64,000 bases of DNA from Quercus robur (taxonomy: Eukaryota > Streptophyta > Magnoliopsida > Fagales > Fagaceae), in NCBI RefSeq assembly GCF_932294415.1, contig NC_065544.1:32149210-32213209 (forward strand), written 5' to 3'. Positions 36,294 through 49,690 of the stretch are shown piece after piece. Below the pieces are notes generated by a model. It made no database searches. It was given only the letters and a program-made list of their open reading frames with translations, and was not told the origin of the DNA. Both the position numbers and the translations under genes were made by a program. Numbering within the stretch: position 1 is the first letter of the stretch; the number at the start of each line of letters is the position of its first letter.

Positions 36294-39144
36294 CTAAGCC
36301 TCAGCAGGGGGATCTTCTTTTTGTTCTAGCTGAAGAGGTGGAATATCCTTGACTTTGGGACTGGCCCCGTGACCCTCGGCCTCGGTGACTGTCTCCTCAG
36401 AGAGATCCTTGGCCTTGGAGGAAGGTTTCTTCCCCTTACCCTTGCCTTTGCCCTTCTCTCCCTCCGCATCCTCAACCTAGACGGTGATTTGACTAGAGCC
36501 CTCGGTAATTTCAGCTAAGGGGATGGCATCAGGAATAGCCGCAGGCTGCTCAGAAGCTTCAGGAGCATCAGTAGGGACCTCCTAGATCTCTGGAGGGTAG
36601 AAGACATTCTTGGGCAACCTCATAGTAGAATCTACAGGGACCCCGGTAGCATTAAGAGCCTGAGCCCATGAAATACTGCAGTAGTCCCTGCATACTTCTG
36701 GCAACTCTTCGGTAAGCCTCACTTCCGTCTCCTCCACTCCAAGTTGATAGGCAGCCCCCTTCTCGGTCTCGGTTGCTTCCTTGGCTAGCTGGACCTCATC
36801 CTTGGCTTTCTGCAATGCAGCTTTGAGATCTAGAACGGCTTGCTTTTCAGTAGCAAGGTTGATCTCAGTCACGTGCAGTAACTAGCGTTGGTCTTCAGCT
36901 TGTTTCTCGGAGGTCTTCAAGCCAGCCTCAGCACTCCTACGCCCTGTCTCTGCCTCATTGAGCTTCTCAGATAGCTCATGATGCTTCTGCTTAAGAGCTC
37001 CTAGAGCCTTCTTTACCTTGGCGCGAGAGAGGGCTTCGACGTCAGCCAAATTGCGGTTGTCGCGACACCACTCCTCGACCACAAAGACCTGCTGAGTAAT
37101 CTGCCCAAGAATGACAAAATGACATGAGTTAGAATATAATATGACCCAGTGATCCTGCTGATAAGAAATGAGTTGCCTTACCATTGCAAGATCCCTCTTC
37201 AGGGATAGGAAGAGTTCACCCTGTGAAAATCGCCTGTAAGCTTCCATGTCCCTGGGAAGGAGCATGTGTTGCTCTAAGACTGCAGCAATGTACCCTGTTA
37301 GGCCCCTTTTGTATTCTCGGACTGAAGTGTTATAAGGAATTGCCGCTCCGTCCACTTCAAGCCGAGGGTTCCAAGTGCGTGGAGGCATGCGCACTTCAGG
37401 CCGGTCCAGCTCTTCTCGGCTCTCCACAGATGGAGCCCTTTTATCCCGATGCTCCCGAGTCACCTTTTGTTGTTTAGTGCCCTGGCGAGGACCCACCTCG
37501 CCTTCCTTGAGGGACTCAACTGGCCTTTTCTTCTTCAGGTCGGGATTAGCTTTCAAGCTGAGATCGGCAGGGATCTGTAGAGGAACGGGAGGAAGGTTGG
37601 AGGGGGTCTGGGACTTGGTGGGCGCCTTCGAGGTTTACCCCTTACCTCAGGTAGCCATCAGCTCCCGCAAACTTTTTCCTTTGATAGAGGCCATGTTGTC
37701 TACCTCTTCGTCGGAAGAATCGTCTAAATAGGTAATAACAAGAGGAGGGGTGCCGATCACGAAGTTCCTATCCGGCTCACCCTCAGCGTCCAAGAGCTCG
37801 ATTAGAGGAGCTTTTGGAATATCCTCCTCAAAGTAGAACTCGTCTATCTCCCCCTCTAGAGAAAGACGAGATGATTCAGCCTCCCCTTCAATAAACATTG
37901 CAACTCCGGGATTGTCTTGTGGAGGTGGCTGTGCAGCTGGTTGAGGATTCTGAAGGACGGGCAAAACAACCTGCCGAAGATCCCTTTGAGCCAAAAATCT
38001 CGGCTGCGACACGTCGATCCTAGCCAATCTTGGGCTACCAACTCTTATGGATTGGCCGATATCCAAGAAAACGCGGGACAAGGGTTCGTAACCTAAGATC
38101 AAATGAGTAACACGCAGTTGCCCGTCCTCATTAACGAAGATCTCTGACCTCAGGAGGTAGTTCAAGGCATGAACGTTTGTATGGCTCAGCCAAGGAGCGA
38201 TGTGCGCTCTATCTGCAAAATAGCTGAGAAGGAAATTGTAGCAAAAAAAAAAAAAAAAAAAAAAAATTTTTTTTTTTTTGAATCTTCAAGCGAAGGAAAT
38301 AAAACTAAAGGGTTAAATCCCTTTCTCAAGGGATTGATCCTAAAAGTACCACACCTGGATCTCCTGCCCGAGTTGGACAATGAAGACCATCGCTCCACTC
38401 CCCCGAGGCAATAAGGTAGTCATCCTTCATAGTTTTATTGGACTTAGGAAGATAGGAGATTAGCCTAACGATCTTGGACCGAGATTTAATGTAGTACCCC
38501 GTTTTGGCAAGATGGTGGCACTCATACATGTGAACTACGTCGTGCCATGTAAGGCCTAAACGCATTTGCTTGTTCAAAACATCTACGCTGCCCAAGACCC
38601 TAAACAGGTTGGGGGCGCACTGATGTGGTGCCAACCTATGATTAAGTAAATAATCCCGGGTAATCCTATGCATGGGAAGCGTCATTCCTCCCTCTACAAA
38701 AGTAATCATGGGAATGACTACTTGACCCACGTCCCTATCAGTCAGTACTTGTTCCGAAGGACAATACTCCAAAACCACCTCCTGCGGGATGCGGTACTTT
38801 GCTCTAAAGGCCTCTATGGTGGCAGGAGTATCTACTAAATACTTGAATCTACCCATCTAGGCGAACTGACGGACCGAGAAGGAAGGCCGAGATGAAATGG
38901 GGGTAGTGTAGAGGAATGAGAACTTACGAGTATCCTTACAACAATCACTGAAGCCTTCAAAGATCTTCTCAAGGAAAGACTCCTCACGGAAATGGCTACG
39001 GAAATTCAAAGGTCTGGAACGTTTATGAAGACTGGGCGCTGAAATTCTCTGGAGTTCTTGTATGTTAGTAAAAAAGAAAAGCAAAAGGAGTTTCCTCGAA
39101 GCTTTATATAGCAAGAGAGGACATGGACGGTTACTCCCGCTCAA
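36294..39144 (-). pseudogene. Antisense cargo gene: Transposase_28 (gypsy-type) protein with coiled coil
   Basis: Antisense to the host retrotransposon. Exon 1 (38,856-38,355) gives a domain like the putative gypsy-type transposon family PF04195: YRIPQEVVLEYCPS, PMITFVEGGMTLPMHRI, HQCAPNLFRVLGS, YYIKSRSKIVRL. A predicted intron, 38,354-38,213 (donor GTGTGG, acceptor TTTTGCAG), joins in phase to exon 2, which reads APWLSHTNVHALNYLLRSE. A second intron, 37,181-37,101 (81 nt, donor GTAAGG, acceptor TTGGGCAG), falls before ITQQVFVVEEW. The C-terminal half is a Lys/Glu/Ala coiled coil (KALGALKQKHHELSEKLNE), then an acidic and Gly-Lys tail to the stop at 36,294. In-frame stops lie at 38,857-38,859, after ELMAT near 37,647, and near 36,880 and 36,580. 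The upstream exon (to 39,144) is uncertain. The function is unknown. Confidence 0.78.
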
Positions 39145-39366
39145 AATCCTAGGAGGAATGTCAGCCGTTAGATCTACGCTTCGCCGCTGGATGTAGGGAA
39201 CACAAAGCCGCCTAGAACAATTAATAGCGCCTTGTAACCTACAAACGCATTAGAAGCAACTGCTCCCACAAGTGTGAACCAAAAGTTAACTGATCTTATC
39301 CCTTAAAAAGTCAAAACCCTGCTTTTCTCCTCGATGGAGATAAAAACCGGAGTTTTGAGGGGCTAT

Positions 39367-40121
39367 TGTGGGGGCTATGGCCCAAAATGACGAGTTAGGC
39401 CTTGGGCTTGTCCGAGGACAATAGTGAGTCCGAGGAGACAACATGACTTAGATGATCTACGTTAGAAGCCTTATCATGGGAGACAAAGAAAGAAGGCCCA
39501 AGGAGGGACCTCTCCTCGAACGCTGAAAATCCGGAGCAAACGTACGTTCAAACTGTTGAGGCACACTCCCTAAACACGTGAGAAGGAAGAAAACTCAAAA
39601 TATCTAAAGAAAGGCTGCCACCACCACATTAAATACAATACAGCTGCTTTTCTGGCCGCATTAATGTAGAGAAGACTCCTGAACAGTACTACCTTGGCTG
39701 CCACAACTCACAAAGGACTGAAATGGGTGTTTGATGGGATAGATGCTCAAGTATGAGTCCAAGTGACCAACATGTGTAAGGTCCAGATGATCAAAGATAG
39801 CCTATATAATGTAAGAAAGCTCCCACAAGAGGGGGGGGGGGGGGAAGAAGAAAGAAAAGGAGAGGGAGAAATCGAGAGCATGTAAAAATAACCCTAATAC
39901 GGTGATTTGTAATCTTAAAAGTTCCAGTCATCTCGGAAAAAGTCTTTTGACCGTGATAGATCTTACTTCATGTTCATTTACCTTTAAATCCCATGCAAGC
40001 CGTAGTTCAACTCATTTTAACCTAGTTCTTCGACCCATACTCTAAATAAATTTATTGTATTGGGCTCTTTGGGCCAAGATTCTAGGAAATCCGAAGTTGG
40101 GCCCCAAATCCAGTCCCTACA
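39367..40121 (+). repeat. 3' LTR of Tat element 1
   Basis: 755 bp, matching 29,164-29,948 apart from substitutions, a G run at about 39,832 and one fewer copy of a 30-bp unit near its end. It is followed by the TCTTT duplication. Confidence 0.93.
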
Positions 40122-40126
40122 TCTTT

Positions 40127-41237
40127 ATTCTTCATTTAGAAGCAAAATATGCAAAAATAGATTGTAAAAATGAAATCTACATGAAAAACTAGGTAAAGAA
40201 CACCTAGATTGCAAAAAGTCAACTTTGGCCAAAAGTCAATAGTCAAACCTGGTTAAAGTCAATTGGACACTCTCAGTCTTAGCAACAGTAGTAGCAGAAA
40301 TTGAAACAGCTGATTTGTTACGATGATAGCAAATCTCAATATTATGGCCAAAATGTTTGCAAAAATTGCAAAAACGTTTGCTAGATTGTTGGCGACGATT
40401 ATTGCAACAAGAAGAAGACCTATCTTTATTCTTCATTTAGAAGCAAAATATGCAAAAATAGACTGCAAAAATGAAATCTATGTGAAAAACTAGATAAAGA
40501 GCACCTGGACTGCAAAAAGTCAACTCTGTCAAAAAGTCAACAGTCAAACCTAGTCAAAGTCAACGGTCAACAGATGACGTTAGCAGGCTGACTGGGCGAT
40601 GATGTCAACATAAGGGAAGATGATGTCAGTAGATGATGTTAGCAGCAACTTGGAAGATGACGTTAGCTAAGGCTAACGTGGCAGAGTGACGTTAGCAGTA
40701 GTAGGGACGGCAGCGCGTGTAGCGCGTAAGGCGCGTAAAGACTACGTGACAGAATTCTTCAGCGGTGCGTGAGAGCGCGTGGGTAGTTTGATGAGGCCGA
40801 TTCTTTTCCAATGATGTAGATCGGAGAAAGATGGTTCAGATAACGGTGACGATGAGATGATCAAAGCAATACTGAAGGCGCGTGAAACACGTGGAACAAA
40901 CTACCAAGATCCTTGACCGGCACATGGTGGTGTGTGAAGGGTCAAATGATGATGATTCCAGCGACGTTGTGTACATCGATTGAAAATCTACACAGTGATA
41001 TGTCTTATGTCCTAATCAGAGGTCCTATATGGAAGATCCAACGGAGGCAATGATCTTGGTGGCGGTGATCGAGTTTCTAGCGGTGAAGATTCAACCTTAG
41101 GCACCTCTAACAGTGGTGGAGCAATAAGGAGAGGGCACGGAAAAGGTTTACTGACTGAAGAAGTCAAGGCAACGAAAAATACCAACAAAGACAAGACTGT
41201 AGGACACAAGAAAGTTAGAGCAATGACTTTGATACCA
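40127..41237 (-). pseudogene. Copia gag region with internal duplication
   Basis: The frame at 40,436-40,236 has a CCHC-like knuckle, CNFCKHFGHNIEICYH, preceded by basic residues. The rest (to 41,237) is the leader and gag N-terminal part, too decayed to read. About 280 bases are duplicated. The block with GACACTCTCAGTCTTAG...GCAACAAGAAGA, then TCTTTATTCTTCATTTAG, occurs once as 29,024-29,163 plus 40,127-40,262 (split by Tat element 1) and once as 40,264-40,560. The primer-binding site is at 41,227-41,237. Confidence 0.75.
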
Positions 41238-41392
41238 TATTAGAAATATTGAATAATTGTACTGTATTTCACTAATAATAGAATATACATGAGTGCCTTT
41301 ATATAAGAGGTATATGTGTGCAGTACAAGTAAGAGTGTAGTACAAGAATGTGTACTATACAAGTAATCTAGTTGGACCTAAAACCCACAACA
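41238..41392 (-). repeat. 5' LTR of the copia element
   Basis: A short LTR of about 155 bp. In the element sense it starts TGTTGTGGGTTTTAGG (41,392) and ends CAATATTTCTAATA beside TGGTATCAAAG, the primer site for initiator tRNA-Met. The terminal dinucleotide is TA rather than CA, probably mutated. A TATATAAGAGG-like box read on the plus strand lies near 41,300. No partner LTR was found, so the borders rest on the primer site and the TG end. Confidence 0.65.
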
Positions 41393-42032
41393 CTATATAC
41401 GTTAACAAAGTTGTCTACCTGTGATTTGAAATCCCATGATGCAAGTGGTCTGCTGGGTTATTTTTTATTTTATTTAATCTTGTATTTTTATGTTTTTTGT
41501 GTTTTTGGAGGAGAGAGATATAAAAGTGGAGCAAAATTACATATTTAGCCCTATTTTTAACATAAATGGGTTATGAAACTCTAACTAAACTAAACTCAGG
41601 TGGATAAAGTATCAAATTTCAAACCATAGGTAGGCAACAGTGAGTAAGTGTAATTTGCCTAAAAAAGTAACTCACATGGGACCTGCAAATAGTTAGAAAA
41701 ATAAGCAATAAACTATTATCCAATCCCAAACAACTGCTTAGTTTTATCTTTTTTTTAGCCAAACGTATATCTATTTCAATTCCTAACTAAATGTTTATTT
41801 TTACTTTTAGAGCTCAAGAAACGATCTTTGAATTGTCTAAATTAAAAAAGAAAAAAAAAAGTGTTCATGATGTTTGGTGAGTTTCTTAGACCCATTAATG
41901 GTTATATTTTGTGATACCAATCTATGTGGTTCGACGAACACCATCTTCACTTTCTTTGTTTATCGGGTTCTTAATTAGCTTTTCGTATTAAAGTTTTTAA
42001 CAAACGGACCCTAATACGAGAATAATTTAAAG
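41393..42032. other. Intergenic DNA upstream of RPL38
   Basis: AT-rich, no coding frame and no terminal repeats recognised. It separates the copia element from the RPL38 promoter. Confidence 0.5.
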
Positions 42033-42033
42033 A

Positions 42034-42222
42034 GGCCCACCAACACATGTATCAAATTGAGCTCAGCCCAAGAAAAGCCCCACCAACCCAAGCAAAAAAA
42101 CAGATAGCCCAGCTTATATATACCCATCGTTGTGTCTTTATTTGCCTCCCTCCACCTCAACGTCTCCATCTCCGAACTAGGGTTTTCAATTTCGGCGTCC
42201 CTAGTCCCAACTTCACAGCAAC
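42034..42222 (+). promoter_or_regulatory. RPL38 promoter with site II and telo-box motifs
   Basis: Three site II motifs in the RGCCCA sense lie at 42,034-42,039, 42,065-42,070 and 42,106-42,111. A TATATATA box is at 42,115-42,122. A telo-box (TAGGGTTT, 42,178-42,185) sits in the 5' leader. Site II elements, known to be bound by TCP factors, and telo-boxes together are typical of plant ribosomal-protein promoters. The leader before the ATG is pyrimidine-rich. Motif function is inferred from the family. Confidence 0.75.
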
Positions 42223-44176
<1,954 letters not shown>

Positions 44177-44512
44177 AAATGGGACATGGACCAAGCATGT
44201 CAAATGGTTACTAGAAAGAATGAGATTTTGCTTTGGACTTTTGTTTGTTTTTTCTGTTTGTTCAATTTATGGATGGTTTAGCTGTATTCTTTATCTTTAC
44301 CTTTACGGTTTGAAATTAGCTTGAGGCTAAGCGATTTCTTCAATTTGTTGCAAATAGAATGATGCTCCTGGGTTAGACTAGTCTGTTAAGAGGCTAGACT
44401 AGCAGCAGCAGAGTGGAATATTATAGTGGCCAGGTTGTTAAGCATGTTGCATATGTTCTCTTGCATTTAAGCTTACCTGATCCTTGCATATTGGATTATA
44501 TTATTTGTCACC
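44177..44512 (+). other. RPL38 3' UTR and flank
   Basis: Begins just after the stop. Contains T-rich sequence and ordinary 3' UTR-like DNA; no polyadenylation site is certain. It ends where the GGATCG-rich DNA element starts. Confidence 0.5.
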
Positions 44513-47500
44513 AAGGTTGTTAAAATCAGGATCTTACCTAGGATCGTAAGAGATAGGTGAGATCGTAGATTGTAGAATCGGATCGTGAATCGTAAAATCA
44601 TATATATTTTTAGATTTAAAGTAAAAACACATTGATAATGACTTTGTATGTTGAATAATCACGTAAATTGTGAATTTATTCATTAAAAAAAAAGAAAAGA
44701 TTTGCATCATAAGATGCAATTTACATGTTATACATTATTACGTCTATACTAACGAAACAAATATATTTAAGTTTTGACTTAATATATCTAAAGAGTTAAA
44801 TAAATATTTGTTGAGGACCAAAATTACATAACACCAAGGCCCAAAAAATAGCACAATAGGCCAATCTCATAGAAAGTAATATTAAAAGGATTGAGCTCAC
44901 CACAAGGGAAAAGGATGGTAAGCCAAGAAGATTTGAAGCCCAAGACCCATGAAGGGATAGACCTTAGGGTCCATGAAATGAAGGGAGGAAAGAAAAAACC
45001 TAGCCTATTTAGTGAAAGAACTGGGTCGGGATACTTAGAGGCTGTTAGAGGCTCGGGATCCTCGGGACGTGCAGCACAGCTAAAGTGGAATTGAGACAGC
45101 TCAAAAGGGGTACCACGAAATACAAGAAACGAAGAACAGATATGTCCTTCTCAAGCATCTAGTGGTGCAACAAAGAACCAGTAATCATGGATGGTGACAA
45201 TTCATGAACAAAATGTTGGTACCTTGGGGAACCCAGAATAAAGAACTATAAGAGGAAATGGTTGGAAAAACCTTCAATCCAGCAAGAAGAATAGCTAAAA
45301 AGTTGAGTCTAAAAGGTAACAAGCCTTGAAAGAAGAGGGGGTGAAAGTCAGCTTTCTATGGACACCCCAGAATGGAAAGTCAGCAAGTGGCTTTTAGGAA
45401 AACAGGAGTAAAAGAGGAAAACTATGAGAAATAGAAAAAGAATCAGTCGTTAGAATAGCTGGCATAACAGGGGCTTTGATACCTAGGGAGCCAAGATGGG
45501 AGAATCAATGGTGCCCCGAACCCTAAAATGACACTAGAAAGGGGAAGGTAGCCAACATTGAAAGGGGATTCAGCAATAGAAAATCACAACAGAATTATTG
45601 AGAAAACTCTGTAAAAAACTCAAAGAAAGTAGGGAAATATTGCCCGGTATCCCAAAAGCAGCCACTATAGAACATACTTGAATTCAAAGGGATTCAAATT
45701 TTGCAAGTCTTAGAGGCTTAGATAGCCATTTAAGTCTGTAATTTTTGAGCTTATTTGGACCTTGTAACACGTCTTAGTGAGCACATTGTAATCCACAATT
45801 AAGAAAAATAATAAAATATTTTTTATTGATTTGAGGATCCTTAACAGTTATTTCATGTGTTTCTTTATTACATTGTTTTCCTTTGCTGCTTTCTTGCTGT
45901 TCAATACATATATTCTTGCTTGCTAATTTTCCTTTAACTCAACTAAAAGTTGAGTCTTTTTACCGGGGTCCTCACTTCAATTTTGGCCTTGGATACACTT
46001 ATCCTCCAAAGAAATATATGCCAAAACATGCATACATCAGATATTACTCTCTCCCATAAAAATCCTTCTCACCTAACTATCTTGAAAGGCAATGCTCAAG
46101 TAAAACCACTTAGACTTGAGTTCCAAATCCCATAAGTCTTGCGCAAAAGCACTAAGTCTGTGAGAATTAGGGCTAGGATCCTCGTGGTTGAATCATTCTC
46201 ATGAAATTCATTTACATATATGTATATGTATTAAAATGTATATCCTAATCTAAGAAACTAACAATTATTTGAAATTATGTGTATTGTATAGTGTGTTCTT
46301 ATGTAAGACCTATAGAAGTAAGGGAAATGACAAAACTCCATTGCATAATAAACATGGAGAAAGATCGTATAGTTCAGAGAATCAGCATTCTGGGTTTTTA
46401 CAGGCCCAGTACATCCGAGGTACCACGACAGTACGCTTGGGGTACCAAGTGAAGGAACTCTTTTAAATGTTTACACAATAAAAGATAAGTCTTAAATATT
46501 CTATTTCGGTCTCTTTTTCACTGTGAATATTATGAATACTTATTTTACTTATTTTGTGAGAGTAAATGGTCACTTTATGATACTAAAACACTTATAATTG
46601 TATTTTTTTCTTACTTAGGAGGAATCGCATTTTCGTCTTGAGGAGCTTTATGTGACTTGCGCACAACTTGGTTTGTAATCAGTCCCATTTAGCTGCGGTG
46701 AACCAAACCCAATCCACCAAAACAACAAGGGTCCAGGATCCTTGTTAAAGGGCCTAGGATCCTTGTTTCTACTTGGGCCTAGGTACTGTCTAAAAAGGAC
46801 CCTCACAATATTTAATTAGCAACCAAATACCAAAATATTTATCAACACATATGGAAATATTTTCAAAATTTCAAGTTTAAAATCTAAAATAAGTTATCAA
46901 ATAGAAACTAGTTAATTAAAATATGAAATCTAAAAGTAAGATGAATATTAAGGTGAAGTGAACATTTAATTATTCTCATTCGAGAGTTTTTATAACCATT
47001 GTCTTAATCATCATCATCCATTTTATTATCTATGTAGACATTGTATATTTGTATACTAAACCTGCAAAAGATATCAAAATAAAGTTTCATACTCAACTAT
47101 TCAAATTATACCACTCAAGAACAATTATAAAGCATGTTCAAAAAAATCAACCAATCAATATACAAATACAAGCATACTAATAAAATGACAAAATTTAGGT
47201 GTAGTACCTTAAGTGCTATTCCTTAGGTATTGTTCCTTAGGTTCTCCTCTTAAGATTTAACCATGTGACTACTTAACTAAGAAATATACTTTTATCTCAT
47301 GAGAAAAAATCCACATGACAGAATCTTAAGAAGGAAACTTAAAGAACAACACTTAAGTACTGTACTTCAGTCTTGCTCCTAATAAAATTATATATAAGAA
47401 ATTTTTTTTAGTAATATTAAAACACAAATTAGTGTATTGATCACACAAATTTAACAATATTATAGCTTAAAAGGTAGCAAAGCCATATAAATTCTTCATT

Positions 47501-47865
47501 TGGAAATGATAAAACATTCCTTTATTTTGATTATAAGTGAACTAATAACTAGAAAATATTTACTTAGGTTAACATAATTATATAAAAATAAATAAAAGTC
47601 ATACTATCATAACATAGAAAAATAAAAACCCTTAAAACTTCATCAAAACTAAAAATTTATCACATAAGGAAAAAAAAAAAAAAAAAAAACTAAAACTAAA
47701 AATTGATGTTTTGGTAGGATTGGTAAAATCGGTAGGATCCTATATGATCTTAAAATCCTAAATGATCTTACATACGATCCTATCATTTTTACGATCCTAA
47801 ACGTTTTGCTGAGGTGGGATTGTAAAATCGTGCGATCCTACGTTCCATGTTTATAACTATTGCTG
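44513..47865. mobile_element. Probable non-autonomous DNA transposon with GGATCG-rich ends
   Basis: The left 90 bases repeat GGATCTT, AGGATCG, GAGATCG and CGGATCG. The right 150 bases contain the inverse words CGATCCT and GATCCTA several times (near 47,735-47,840). The left end GTTGTTAAAATC and the reverse complement of the right end GTTATAAACATGG are weakly similar. Such inverted subterminal motif clusters are typical of transposase-binding sites. No transposase is present. Its core is replaced or enlarged by a solo LTR. Exact ends and TSD are not settled. Confidence 0.55.
44804..46812 (+). mobile_element. Solo LTR related to Tat element 2
   Basis: The LTR is 44,809-46,807, beginning TGTTGAGGACCAAAATTACA and ending AAAAAGGACCCTCACA. 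Those ends match the LTRs of the element at 48,306-62,544. The 5-bp repeat ATATT flanks it at 44,804-44,808 and 46,808-46,812. No internal region remains, so two LTRs recombined. It is longer (1999 bp) than the 1.36-kb LTRs of element 2, mainly because of about 0.7 kb between 45,930 and 46,655 that has no match there. Confidence 0.85.
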
Positions 47866-47947
47866 TGTCTATTTGTTTGTCATAGAGTACCACATCCTGC
47901 CATGTAAGATAACTATGTTTCATCATTCATGTTAAAACTAAAAATTA

Positions 47948-48305
47948 AGTGTGTTGGTATTAAAAGCACTAGAATACAACTTTTCTTTTTTAACTACTTA
48001 CAATTAATATTTTGTTTATATTGTTAATGACACTATTCTAAATTAGCCCCAAAAAATAAAAATAAAAAGATACTAGATGTTTAATTTATTTGTAGTTATA
48101 GAATAATGTCTCTAAATGATTTAGTTCTCAGGGAAGCAACACCAATTGATATTCTGGAGCTTCATTCTTAGATGCACCAATTGGTTGAAGCATGTAAAGT
48201 ATGCATCAACAACAACAAAGTATTAATCCCTCTAAACTTATGGGTCAATTATGGGTCTTCAATGGACTAATAAGATGGTTTTAATTGCCTAATTGGGAAG
48301 TATGT
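47948..48305 (+). repeat. Second copy of the ERV1 3' flank, left part
   Basis: Matches 16,364-16,730 (the ERV1 3' UTR side), starting AGTGTGTTGGTATTAAAAGC. It is interrupted at 48,305 by Tat element 2 and resumes at 62,545. It has no ERV1 exon. The left boundary lies just where the ERV1 stop codon would be. Confidence 0.85.
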
Positions 48306-49669
48306 TGTTGAGGTCTAAAAAAAGTCACAATGTTGCACCAAGGCCCAAAAAGGCACAGGGAGTTGAACTACATGAAGAAAATAAAATACTTGAATCTGCA
48401 ATAAAGAAAAAAAGATGGTAGGCCCAACTCCATTAGGGGGTTTAAGGAAGAACCCAGACCCACGAATGGATAGGCCTTAGAATTCATGAAACAAAGGGAA
48501 GAAGAAAAAAGCCCAGCAAGGTCAGAAAATCACTAGGGAGTTCAGTGGTAAGAACTACGTCGGGATACCGAGGGATTGCCAAGGGCTCGAGATCCTCGAG
48601 ACGTGCAGCAAAGCCAGGATGAGATTAAGACAGCTCAAAAGGAGTGCCAAGAAAACACAAGAAACGAGAATAGATACGTCCCTATCAGCCACCCAATGAT
48701 GCAAAAAGGAACCAGAAAGCTTGGAAACCAACAATTCATGAACAAGGGGCTGGTACTTTGAGGAATCCAGAAAGAAGAACCATGAAAGGAAGTAGCTGGG
48801 AAGACTTTCAACCTGGCAAGAAGGAATCAGCTCATTGGGAAAAATGACAAGAGGAAAGGCAGCCAAAAGCTGAATTTGAAAAAGGTGAGAGATCTTGAAG
48901 GAAGAAGGACCAAAGGTCAGCTCTTTAAGGGCACCCCTGAATGGAAAGTCAGCAAGAGACTTTTAGGGAAGAAGCACCAAAAGGAGAAAATTATGAGAAA
49001 TAAGGAAGGGACCAGCAACCAATGTTGCTAGCACAACATTGGTTCTGGTACCCAAGAGAGCAAATGGGGGGGGGGGGGGAATCAATGGTACCCTAGAACC
49101 CTAGGATGACGCTATAAAAGGAGGAAGTAGCCAACAATGAAGGGGATCCAAAAACAGTGAATTAGAGTAGAATAATTGAGAAAACTCTGATAGAATTCAA
49201 AGAAAGTAAGAAAAGAGAGGGAAATACCGCTCGGTATCCTCAAACAGTCACTAGAGAACACACTTGGATTCAAAGAGATTCAAACTTTTCAAGTCATAAA
49301 GGCCTAAAGAGCCATCTAAATCTGTGATTTTTGAACTTATTTGGACCTTGTGATACGTCCTAGTGAGCATGATGTATTACACAATTGAGAAATCAATGAA
49401 ATATTACACAGTATCTTAAGGACCTCTAACAAACCTTTGTGTCTTCCTCTATTGCATTGCCCCTTTACTGTTTCTTGCTGTTCAATGCATATATTTCTTG
49501 TTTGCTAGTATGTATGTGTTGTAGGATTCCTGCTCTGTGCACCATCTGGTTCGTAATCAGCCCATTTAGCTATGGTGAGCCAAGCCCAGTCCCTTAAAAC
49601 AACAAGTAAGAGGACCCAAGGTTCTTGCATCTACTTGGGCCTGGGTACTATCCAAAAAGGACCTTTACA
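48306..49669 (+). repeat. 5' LTR of Tat element 2
   Basis: 1364 bp, TGTTGAGG...TTTACA. TATAAAA lies at 49,113-49,119 in GCTATAAAAGGAGG, a good core promoter, and the same box is in the other LTR. A G run at about 49,067-49,079 is extra. Confidence 0.93.
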
Positions 49670-49672
49670 TTT

Positions 49673-49690
49673 TGGCGACTCCACTGGGGA
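49673..49690 (+). promoter_or_regulatory. Primer-binding site of Tat element 2
   Basis: TGGCGACTCCACTGGGGA lies three bases after the LTR. I recall closely similar primer sites, assigned to tRNA-Arg, in Tat/Ogre elements. The tRNA was not checked here. Confidence 0.7.

Larger units (their letters stand above)
29159..40126 (+). mobile_element. Tat-lineage Ty3/gypsy element with antisense cargo gene
   Basis: LTRs lie at 29,164-29,948 and 39,367-40,121. The perfect 5-bp duplication TCTTT is at 29,159-29,163 and 40,122-40,126. Order inside: primer site, gag, protease, RT, RNase H, a second archaeal-type RNase H, integrase, an 81-bp tandem array, an antisense gene, and a purine-rich tract (TTTTGAGGGGCTAT) against the 3' LTR. 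Integrase after RT shows Ty3/gypsy, and the dual RNase H marks the Tat/Ogre/Retand group. Over the first 220 bases the LTRs differ at roughly 5-8% of positions by eye, so it is not recent. It is inserted in copia gag. Confidence 0.93.
19494..41392 (-). mobile_element. Decayed Ty1/copia element, split by two later LTR elements
   Basis: Three pieces lie in one order and on one strand: 41,392-40,127 (5' LTR, gag), 29,163-28,285 (protease, pre-integrase region) and 22,096-19,494 (integrase, RT, RNase H). Between them sit a gag-only element at 22,097-28,279 and a Tat Ty3/gypsy element at 29,164-40,121, each with its own TSD. Integrase lies before RT, as in copia. A short LTR and a tRNA-iMet-type primer site (TGGTATCAAAG in antisense) mark the right end. 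No matching 3' LTR was found near 19.5 kb, so the left end is truncated or lost. The left boundary given is the edge of the adjacent MITE, not a proven end. Confidence 0.88.

Noticed and set aside
41012-41209. 65-codon minus-strand frame
   Set aside because: Lies in the copia leader or gag remnant; the composition is low-complexity, with no domain.
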